This document shows, piece by piece, positions 55,749 to 64,000 of a DNA stretch of 64,000 bases. The position numbers and the translations under genes are program-made. The notes beneath the pieces were generated by a model. It saw only the letters and a program-made list of their open reading frames with translations, had not been told where the DNA came from and ran no database searches. The DNA lies in assembly GCA_963727415.1 (NCBI GenBank), contig CAVSGF010000003.1, positions 992,001 to 1,056,000 on the forward strand, read 5' to 3'. The DNA is from DASQPR01 sp963727415 (GTDB lineage Bacteria; Actinomycetota; Actinomycetes; Mycobacteriales; Micromonosporaceae). Within the stretch, counting starts at the first letter, position 1. Every line of letters starts with the position of its first letter.

Positions 55749-56471
55749 TCACCATCGACCGAGGCGCGCCGATAGGACGCCGATCGCGGCCACCCCGGCG
55801 GTCGATGTCCGCAGCACCGGCGATCCGAGCCGTACCGGGGTACCTCCGGCGGCGGCAAACGCGCCGAGTTCCTCGTCGGAGATTCCGCCTTCCGGACCGA
55901 CGACCAGGACGATATCCCCGGAGACCGGCAGATCGACCGAGGTGAGCGGCATCGTGGCCGCTTCGTGCAGGACCAGTAGGCGGCCAGGTCGCGCCGCGAT
56001 CGCGGCGGTGGACATGGCGCCGGATGCCACGGTCGGCACCCAGGCACGGCGGGACTGCTTGGCCGACTCGCGCGCGGTCGCCGCCCACTTGTCCCGGGAC
56101 CTGGCGCCCCGGTCGCCGCGCCACACGGCCACCGACCGGCTCGCTGCCCAGGGCAGGATCTCGTCGACTCCGACCTCGGTCATCGCCTGGACCGCCAGTT
56201 CACCTCGATCGCCCTTGGCGATGCCCTGAGCGACCACGATCCGCACCGCCGGCGGTGCCTGGTGCCAGCGCTCCTCGATCCGCAGTCCCAGAGTGCCCTT
56301 GCCGACCGCCTGGACCACGGCGCGGGCGGTCCCGCCGGCTCCGTCGCCGACCAGCAACCGCTCGCCGACCCGCAGCCGCGCAACCGCCGCCGCGTGATGG
56401 CCCTCCGACCCGCCGAGGGTCAGCACGTTACCGCTCGGCAGCGCGCTGACCAGGAACAGCGGCAGGCTCAC
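55749..56471 (-). CDS. rsmE: 16S rRNA (uracil-1498-N3)-methyltransferase RsmE
   Basis: A 240-residue SPOUT methyltransferase. The N-terminal PUA-like domain has GSEGHHAAAVARLRVGERLLVGDG, and the knotted SAM site is VLVVGPEGGISDEEL followed by RLGSPVLRTSTAGVAAIGVL. It methylates U1498 of 16S rRNA. It overlaps the dnaJ stop by four bases and is part of the hrcA-dnaJ-rsmE unit common in actinobacteria. Confidence 0.92.
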   Translation of the reverse strand: MSLPLFLVSALPSGNVLTLGGSEGHHAAAVARLRVGERLLVGDGAGGTARAVVQAVGKGTLGLRIEERWHQAPPAVRIVVAQGIAKGDRGELAVQAMTEVGVDEILPWAASRSVAVWRGDRGARSRDKWAATARESAKQSRRAWVPTVASGAMSTAAIAARPGRLLVLHEAATMPLTSVDLPVSGDIVLVVGPEGGISDEELGAFAAAGGTPVRLGSPVLRTSTAGVAAIGVLSARLGRW

Positions 56472-57587
56472 GCGTGCCCGTTGAACGCGTCACGCATACG
56501 GGAGAAGAACCCGCCCTGCTTGGACAGCTCGGCGACCTCCTCACCGCGGGCGCTGGCGAACTCACGCATCAACCGCTCCTGGTCGGCGTCCAGCCGGCTC
56601 GGCGTTCGCACGTCCAGGTGGACGAACAGGTCACCGCGGCCGGTGCCGCGCAGGTGCGGTATGCCACGCGCGCGCAGCCGGACCGTCGAGCCGGGCTGCG
56701 TGCCCGGATTGACGTCGACCGACTCTTCGCTGTCCAGCGTCTTGATCGTCAGACGGGTACCGAGCGCCGCCGCGGCCATGGGAACGGTAACCCGGCAGTG
56801 CAGGTCATCGCCCTTACGGGAGAACACATCGTGGGGGCGCTCGTGGATCTCCACATAGAGATCACCGGCCGGGCCGCCACCCGGGCCCACCTCGCCCTGG
56901 CCGGCCAGCCGGATCCGCATCTGGTCCTCTACACCGGCCGGGATCTTGACCGTGATGGTCCGGCGGGTGCGCACCCGCCCATCGCCGCCGCAGGTGCCAC
57001 ACGGGTGCCGGACCACGGTTCCGAAGCCACCGCAAGCCGAACACGGGCGCGCGGTCATCACCTGGCCGAGGAACGTGCGCTGGACGCTCTGGACTTCGCC
57101 ACGGCCGTTACAGACGTCACACGTGGTCGGATGGGTTCCGGCCGCGGTGCCGGCGCCGTGACAGGTCTCGCACACCACGGCGGTATCCACCGTGATGGGT
57201 GCCTCCACGCCGAACGCCGTCTCGTTCAGGTCGAGTGGCAAGGGAATGATCGCGTCGGATCCGGCCCGGGTACGCGAGCGCGGGCCGCGGGTGCGCACCA
57301 CCGCCGAAGAAGGCATCCATGATGTCCTGGAAGCCGACGAATGAGCCGCCCGCACCGGGTGCGCCGCCGTTGGAGTACGGATCCCCGCCCAGGTCCACGA
57401 TCTGACGCTTCTGATCATCGGTCAGCACCTCGTACGCGGTGCTGATCTCCTTGAACTTCTCGTGCGCGTCCGGATCGGGGTTCTTGTCCGGGTGATACTG
57501 GATAGCCAGCTTGCGGTAGGCCTGCTTGATGTCGTCGGTCGATGCGTCGCGGGCCACGCCCAGCGTTGCGTAGTAGTCCTTCGCCAC
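56468..57587 (-). pseudogene. dnaJ: Chaperone DnaJ, one single-base frameshift
   Basis: The J domain (KDYYATLGVARDAS, HPD in QYHPDKNPD) and the Gly-rich segment read in one frame. After one extra base near 57299 the next frame continues through the zinc region with four CxxCxGxG repeats (CETCHGAG, CDVCNGRG, CSACGGFG, CGTCGGDG) and the C-terminal substrate domain. The restored length is about 370 residues. It lies behind hrcA, so it is the HrcA-linked DnaJ2 type. The GTG at 57587 is the start. The lesion is most likely an error. Confidence 0.88.
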
Positions 57588-57612
57588 GTGAATTCGCGTC
57601 CCGGTTCCGGTT

Positions 57613-58636
57613 CTAGTTCTGTTCGAGCAGTTCGCCGACGTATCGGGCAACCGCGCTGACCGCTGCGATGTTGGCGGGGTAGTCCATCCGAGTCGGACCG
57701 AGCACGCCCAACCCGCCAACAATTGTGGTGCCCGGTCCGTATCCGGTCGACACGACCGAAGTGGTACGGAGGTGTTCGATCTCGTTCTCGTCGCCGATGC
57801 GCACCCGGATCGGCTCGGATTCGGCGGTGCCGATGAGCCGGAGCAGCACCACCTCCTCCTCCAGCGCTTCCAGCACCGGGCGGATGGACCCGTGGAAGTC
57901 GAGAACACCGGCCCGGGTGAGATTGGCGGTGCCGGCCAGCGCCAGGCGCTCGTCGGCACGCTCGATCAGGGTCTCCAGCAGTACCGCCGCCACCGCGGCC
58001 ATGCTCATCCGCAGACTCCGGCTCGACCTCGTCAACGAGCCCGGCGACCATCGGCGGGGTGTCGACCAGGCGCTCGCCGCCCAGATTCTCGTTGATCACG
58101 GCACGCAGCCGGCTGACGTCCGCCTCGGATATCGGCTCCGGCAGCTCGACGCCACGTTGCTCCACCCGCCCGGTGTTGGTGATCATCACCAGCATCAGGC
58201 GACGCGGAGTGAGCGATACCAATTCCAGATGGCGTACCGCGGACCGGCTCAGGCTCGGGTACTGCACCACGGCGACCTGGCCGGTGAGCTGAGCGAGAAG
58301 CCGCACGGTCCGATGCACCACATCGTCAAGATCGACGACGCCAATCATGAACCGCTCGATCGCCCGCCGTTCGGCCGGTGACAGCGGCTTGAGGCGGGAC
58401 AGCTTGTCGACGAACAGCCGGTAGCCCCGATCGGTGGGCACCCGGCCGGCACTTGTGTGCGGCTGGCGCAGGTAGCCCTCGTCCTCCAGGACCGCCATGT
58501 CGTTACGCACCGTCGCGGCGGAAACCCGCAATTGATGACGTTCCACCAGGGCCCGGCTGCCGACCGGCTCCTGGGTTGCCACGTAGTCTTCGACGATCGC
58601 TCGGAGCACGTCGAGTTTGCGTTCGTCGAGTGACAT
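57613..58636 (-). pseudogene. hrcA: Heat-shock repressor HrcA, one single-base frameshift
   Basis: The N-terminal winged helix (RKLDVLRAIVEDYVATQEPVG, VSAATVRNDMAVLEDEGYL) and the GAF-like part run to about 58016. One extra base there moves the C-terminal part (MSMAAVAAVLLETLIERADE, VLGPTRMDYPANIAAV) to another frame. The restored length is about 340 residues. HrcA binds CIRCE to repress heat-shock genes, and a CIRCE element lies upstream of this gene. GAAGGAG precedes the ATG. Confidence 0.88.
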
Positions 58637-58657
58637 CGCGCTCCTTCGGCTCGCGGC

Positions 58658-58715
58658 GGCCCGTCCGGACCGCCATGAGTCATAACGGCCCGTCCAGACC
58701 GGTATGACTCATAAC
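58658..58715. repeat. 29-bp tandem duplication in the hrcA leader
   Basis: Copies 58658-58686 and 58687-58715 match at 25 of 29 positions and share GGCCCGTCC and TCATAAC. They lie between the CIRCE element and the hrcA start. Confidence 0.8.
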
Positions 58716-58805
58716 GGCCCTTCGAACTGATAGACGTACCGTTCCGGGACACCCGTTCGGGCGAGCCGACTCGGCCTATCAGAGAATAAATACGCCAGAA
58801 TGGGA

Positions 58806-58832
58806 TTAGCAGTCCAGCGTAGCGAGTGCCAG
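58806..58832. promoter_or_regulatory. CIRCE operator
   Basis: TTAGCAGTC, nine bases, then GAGTGCCAG. This differs from the CIRCE consensus (TTAGCACTC, N9, GAGTGCTAA) at three positions. It lies 170 bases upstream of hrcA and should bind HrcA to control hrcA-dnaJ-rsmE. Confidence 0.85.
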
Positions 58833-58963
58833 TCTACGTCCCCCACACGCTCACCGCGATGATCGATTTATCCGGCTCAGGTGTTATTTGCGGCACTTAT
58901 GGCGATGTTCGTTTGTCTTGAATTAGTCACACTTCAGCACTGGTGCAGATAGATCATTAGCTC

Positions 58964-58969
58964 TAGCGT
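58964..58969 (+). promoter_or_regulatory. Candidate -10 box, leaderless start at 58977
   Basis: TAGCGT lies seven bases before the ATG at 58977. The region 58637-58976 otherwise holds the 29-bp duplication and CIRCE. Confidence 0.45.
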
Positions 58970-58976
58970 GTCGCAC

Positions 58977-59498
58977 ATGACCGATCCCGGCTACCAGGGC
59001 GCTCCGACCCCCGAAAACCCTCAGTCGTCCGCCCCCCAGACACCAGGTGTGCCTGGACAGTATGTTCCCCCGGCTGGCGGTCCCGTTCCGCCAGGTCCAG
59101 CGGCGCCACCGCCCGGCTACCCCAGTGCTGACGACAAGCAGTGGGCTCTCATCGCCCACTTCGGCGGCGCCGCGGGCGCGCTGTTCTGCGGCGTGTTGTC
59201 ATTCGTGGCCCCGCTGATCGCTTACTTCTCCAAGGCCAACCAGCCGACGGCGAAGGCCCACGCGGCCGCGGCGCTGAACTTCCAGATCCTGGTCAGCGGC
59301 GTTGCGATCGTTCTGGTGATCATTCGCTACGGGCTGCTGGCCACCATGAGCCTCAGTGGCATTGGGCTGGCCTTCCTCCTCTCGCTCCTCAGTTTTGTGG
59401 TCCTGGTGCTCGGCATCGTCTTCGGCGTGATCGGCGGCATGAAGGCCAATGAGGGGCAGCTGTACAAGTACCCGGTCAGCCTCGGCATCTTCAAGTAA
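58977..59498 (+). CDS. DUF4870 family membrane protein
   Basis: A 173-residue protein. Residues 1-50 are a Pro/Gly-rich disordered segment, followed by DDKQWALIAHFGGAAGALF, the opening of DUF4870 domains, and three membrane helices ending in VFGVIGGMKANEGQLYKYP. The function is unknown. The ATG at 58977 after a TAGCGT box is preferred to a GTG nine bases upstream. Confidence 0.8.
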   Translation: MTDPGYQGAPTPENPQSSAPQTPGVPGQYVPPAGGPVPPGPAAPPPGYPSADDKQWALIAHFGGAAGALFCGVLSFVAPLIAYFSKANQPTAKAHAAAALNFQILVSGVAIVLVIIRYGLLATMSLSGIGLAFLLSLLSFVVLVLGIVFGVIGGMKANEGQLYKYPVSLGIFK

Positions 59499-59546
59499 TC
59501 CGCAAACCCCGATCAACTAGTCCAGCCGGCGCGCTCTCACGACCAA

Positions 59547-59565
59547 AGAGGGCGCGCCGCCCTCT
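59547..59565 (+). terminator. Candidate terminator after the DUF4870 gene
   Basis: AGAGGGC, five bases, GCCCTCT forms a 7-bp stem. The left side can also pair with GGCGCGC at 59528, giving an alternative hairpin. It lies about 50 bases after the stop. Confidence 0.45.
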
Positions 59566-59672
59566 GCACGAGGCACCCCATTCTGCCCGCGCGGCCCCTT
59601 GTGCCCGCGGCGCCGTCTCAACCAGTACCGCGTTCTGCCCGCGGCGCCGACGGCCGGCCCGGTCGGCGAGCC

Positions 59673-60888
59673 TCATGGGAGCACGTCGCGGACCACGGCG
59701 TCGGCCAGCAGCCGGCCGGGCAGGGTGAGGGTGGCCGTGCCGGCCAGGAACGCCGCCTCGTCAAGCAGACCCCGCTTGAGGGCCCGGGCCGCTCCCGCCC
59801 GCCCGGCCCGATCAAGAACCGCCATGGGCAGGCCGCCGGCCAGCCGCAGCCGCAGCATCACATCCTCAACGTGACGCTCCTGCGGGCTCAGCACCTCGCG
59901 GCCGGCGCCCGGAGACCCACCAGCGGCCAGCCTGGCGGCGTAGGACACCGGATGCTTGACGTTCCACCAGCGAACCCCGCCGATGTGGCTGTGTGCGCCT
60001 GGACCGAAGCCCCACCAGTCACCACCGGTCCAGTACAGCGAGGTTGTGCCGACACCGCGCCGGTTCCCCCCGGGCCCAGTTCGACACCTCGTACCAGTCG
60101 AATCCGGCAGCGCGCAAGGCCTCGTCGGCGGCCAGGTACCGGTCGGCGGCCACGTCATCGGACGGGTACGGCAGTTCCCCGCGCCGCATCCGGGCCGCCA
60201 TCCGGGTACCGTCCTCGATGATCAGCGCGTACGCACTCACATGATCAACACCAGCACCGATAGCCGCGTCCAGCGAGCCCGCGAAGTCATCAACCGACTC
60301 GCCCGGGGTTCCGTAGATCAGGTCCAGGTTGACGTGATCGAAGCCGGCCTCCCGCGCCTCGACGGCGGCTTCGACGGCGCGGCCAGCCGTGTGCCTGCGG
60401 TCGAGCACCGCCAGTACCCGCGCCGACGCGCTCTGCATGCCGAGCGAAATCCGATTGAATCCACCATCGCGCAGCGCTCGCAGGTACCCGGGATTCACCG
60501 ATTCCGGGTTCGCCTCCGTGGTCACCTCGGCATCCGGCGCCAATCCCCAGGCCCGATCGATCGCGTCCAGGATCCGGGCCAGTTCGCCGGCCGGCAGCAA
60601 CGTCGGTGTACCGCCGCCGAAGAACACCGTCGACACTCGTGGCGGCGGGTTGTCCCGGACAGCCCCGGCGGCGAGGGCGACCTCGCTGAGGACCGCGTCG
60701 ACGTAGCCGCCGGGGTCCGCTCCCTCCCCGGGCGCGTACGTGTTGAAGTCGCAGTAGCCGCACCGGGAGGCGCAGAACGGGATGTGGACATAAACGCCGA
60801 AGTCATGCCGCCCGATCGACGCGACCGCGGACGCCGGCAGGGCGCCGGTGGCCGGCACGGGCTCTCCATCGGGCAACTTGCTCGCCAT
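59673..60888 (-). pseudogene. hemW: HemW radical SAM heme chaperone, one single-base frameshift
   Basis: The radical SAM core is intact in the first frame: VYVHIPFCASRCGYCDFNTY carries the C-x3-C-x2-C cluster motif, with FFGGGTPTLL and TTEANPESVN following. After one extra base near 60039 the next frame continues YWTGGDWWGFGPGAHSH to the stop. The restored protein is about 404 residues. HemW was long annotated as oxygen-independent coproporphyrinogen oxidase but acts in heme delivery. The neighbourhood lepA-hemW-hrcA is conserved. It is divergent from the next gene by only 17 bases. Confidence 0.88.
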
Positions 60889-60893
60889 CCGTC

Positions 60894-60899
60894 TAGTGT
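60894..60899 (+). promoter_or_regulatory. Candidate -10 box for the enoyl-CoA hydratase gene
   Basis: TAGTGT ends six bases before the ATG at 60906. The reverse strand of the same bases gives CACACT six bases before hemW. Confidence 0.45.
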
Positions 60900-60905
60900 G
60901 CCTGC

Positions 60906-61700
60906 ATGGCCGTACCCAAACCTGAGCCCCTCGTCCGAGCCAGCGTCAGTGGTGGCATCGCCACGATCACGCTGGACAGCCCATCCAATCGCAATGCCCT
61001 GTCTTCGGTGCTGATCGATCGCAGCTCCTCGACGGCCCTGGCGGCCGCCAGCGATGACGCCGACGGTACGCGCGATCATGCTCACCCACGCCGGTCCGGT
61101 GTTCTGCTCCGGAGCCGACCTCAAGGAGACCGCCGCCGCCAGCGCGACGGGCCAGATCCCGGCTGGGCGGCTGGGTGCGGTCCTGGAGGCGATCTGGGAA
61201 CTGCCCAAAGCCGGTGGTGGCGCGGGTCGCCGGCCCCGCCCGGGCCGGCGGGCTCGGCCTGATCGCGGCGGCCGACATCGCCAGTCTGCGCCGCCGACGC
61301 GACGTTCGCCTTCAGCGAGGTACGAATCGGCGTCATCCCGGCGGTCATCTCGGCCACGGTGCTGCGCGCCTCACCAGTCGAGCGGCCACGGCGCTGTACC
61401 TGACCGGCGACGTCTTCGACGGCTCGCCGGGCGGCCGAGGTCGGGCTGGTCACCGAAGCCGTTCCGGCGGACCGGCTGGACGACACCGTCGCCCGCTGCG
61501 CCGCCTCGTTGGTCCGTGGCGCTCCATCCGCTCTGGCCGGCGCCAAACGGTTGCTACGCCGGCCGACCGGTGTGACGTTCAGTGACGAGATCGGCGAACT
61601 CACCGCGCTCTCCATTGAGTACTTCGGATCCGACGAGGGTCGCGAAGGGATGGCCGCGTTCCGGCAGAAGCGCGATCCGGCCTGGGTTCCGAAGGCCTGA
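60906..61700 (+). pseudogene. Enoyl-CoA hydratase/isomerase family protein, several frameshifts
   Basis: Fragments in three frames assemble into a crotonase-fold protein of about 260 residues. They are SVSGGIATITLDSPSNRNAL, the oxyanion loop AGPVFCSGADLKE, the second loop GGLGLIAAADIA, then FSEVRIGVIPAVISATVLR, and the C-terminal part from VGLVTEAVPADRLDD to KRDPAWVPKA. Breaks lie near 61020, 61065, 61210, 61295, 61370 and 61430. Family members hydrate enoyl-CoAs or catalyse related CoA chemistry; the substrate is unknown. The breaks sit within one 400-base stretch of a region rich in indels. Confidence 0.75.
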
Positions 61701-61830
61701 CCACGTTGTCAGCCAGGCATGACGTGTTTGGCCCGAGGTCTGGAACCGGCTGGCCCTGCTCCGCTACGCTGACCACCACCTCTCGCGGACCAGAAGGGAC
61801 GCTCGTCCGACCGGTAACGGAGAGTGCGCA

Positions 61831-62701
61831 TTGCGTGGCCGATCCATCGTCGTGAGCATTCACTGTCGTCGCCGTGCTCACCGTGCTCGGCGTGGTTATC
61901 GGCATGCGGATGTCTCAGTCAGGCATCAAGATCCCCGGGTTGCGGGCCGACGAATGCACCGCGACCGCGGGCGGCGTGGCCACGCTCGACCTGGATCAGA
62001 TGGCCAACGCGGCCACCATCGCGGCGGTGGGAATCCGTCGCAACGTTCCCGAGCGTGCCATCACCATCGCGATCGCGACCTCGCTACAGGAGTCCAAGCT
62101 GCACAACCTGCCCAACGGCGATCGCGACTCGGTCGGCCTGTTCCAGCAGCGGCCGTCGCAGGGCTGGGGCACCGCGAAGCAGATCTCCGATCCCCGGTAC
62201 GCGTCGCGGAAGTTCTACCAGGCGCTGGTGCGGGTCAATGGCTGGCAGACGATGAGCGTCACGGCGGCGGCTCAGGCGGTCCAGCACAGCGCGCTGCCGG
62301 ACGCGTACCAGAGGTGGGCGGCCGAATCCGGGGTGATCGCTCGGGCCCTGCTCGGGGACGTCTCGCACGCGGTCACCTGCGAGGTTCGCGACGCCCCAGC
62401 GACCCGGGGCGCGCGGGCGGTGGCGGGGCTGAGCAGCCTGCTCCGCGGCGACTGGGGAAACGTCATCAAGATCGCGTCGATCCCCGACCCGAACGCCATC
62501 GCGCTGTCCGTGACCGACAGCCGGTCCGGCTGGCAGTACGCTCACTGGCTGGTCGCACATGCCCGCCAGACCGGTGTCATGCGGGTCCGGTTCGGCAGTC
62601 AGCAGTGGACAGCCAAGTCCGGCCGATGGGGTCGAGCCGGCGATCCGGAGACCCCAGCACCGGGTGAGACAGTCGTCGCCGAGGTCTACTCGCAGGCCTG
62701 A
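61831..62701 (+). pseudogene. Secreted or anchored protein with a lysozyme-like segment, one frameshift near the start
   Basis: A TTG at 61831 after a GGAGAG starts RGRSIVVSI. One extra base near 61865 moves the rest to the frame TVVAVLTVLGVVIGMRMSQ, completing a signal or anchor segment, and about 265 further residues are clean. The core AITIAIATSLQESKLHNLP with NGDRDSVGLFQQRPSQGWG recalls the E-S-x-x and G-L-F-Q pattern of lysozyme-like transglycosylases. Actinobacterial homologues are labelled hypothetical or heavy-metal transporter; I trust only the exported, possibly wall-directed nature. Confidence 0.65.
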
Positions 62702-62742
62702 GGCCCCGCAGCGGATACGGCTGCCCCATTGATCGAAACTCG

Positions 62743-64000
<1,258 letters not shown>

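Overview
This is a chromosomal segment of a high-GC actinobacterium. The evidence is the gene order (lepA, hemW, hrcA, dnaJ, rsmE, phoH, ybeY, a CBS-domain membrane protein, a cytidine-deaminase-like gene, era, recO, uppS, smtB-zur, glyS, dgt, ppdK), a mycothiol-type DinB protein, GTG/TTG starts, and many start codons lying 6-8 bases after a TAnnnT box, which indicates leaderless transcripts. Micromonosporales or a neighbouring order is plausible, but no rRNA is present to settle it. I see no rRNA, tRNA, CRISPR array, transposase or prophage.

Layout. 1-15.9 kb holds mostly single genes: an amino-acid permease, an esterase, an agmatinase-family ureohydrolase, a lipoprotein serine hydrolase, small acetyltransferases, a soluble Ser/Thr kinase, a pentapeptide-repeat protein, a PanE-type reductase, a ferredoxin-reductase-like flavoprotein and dgt. 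16.1-26.6 kb holds ppdK, an MFS pump, a tRNA-dihydrouridine synthase, an asparaginase, a coiled-coil protein, a fused cyclase and a block of small enzymes. 27-29.5 kb is tex. 29.7-33.1 kb is a tightly coupled redox operon (anchored stub protein, ApbE, ferric-reductase-like membrane protein, NuoF-like protein, ferredoxin). 33.2-39.9 kb holds a hydrolase, a DUF2461-XdhC fused frame, an exported BNR/sialidase-like protein, glyS and two small genes.

40.1-43.7 kb is a zinc module: znuA-znuC-znuB, an SmtB/ArsR sensor and the Fur-family repressor Zur, headed by a perfect 7-1-7 Zur-type palindrome inside the promoter. 43.7-46.8 kb holds an acyl-CoA dehydrogenase and an epoxide-hydrolase-like protein bracketed by related minisatellites. 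46.9-58.8 kb is the minus-strand housekeeping run from uppS back to hrcA, which is preceded by a CIRCE operator. 59-64 kb holds a DUF4870 protein, hemW, a divergent enoyl-CoA hydratase, a secreted protein and the 3' part of lepA.

The main caveat is sequence quality. Single-base indels break many genes, and they cluster in tex, the 5' end of the sialidase-like gene, glyS, the enoyl-CoA hydratase and lepA. Most of these genes are conserved or essential, so sequencing or assembly error is the likely cause. I list broken genes as pseudogenes only in the sense that their frames are disrupted. The most interesting non-artefact candidates are a 322-bp palindromic element between era and recO, the redox operon with ApbE but no visible flavin-acceptor domain, two fused frames, and a 16-bp tandem array that runs right up to a start codon.
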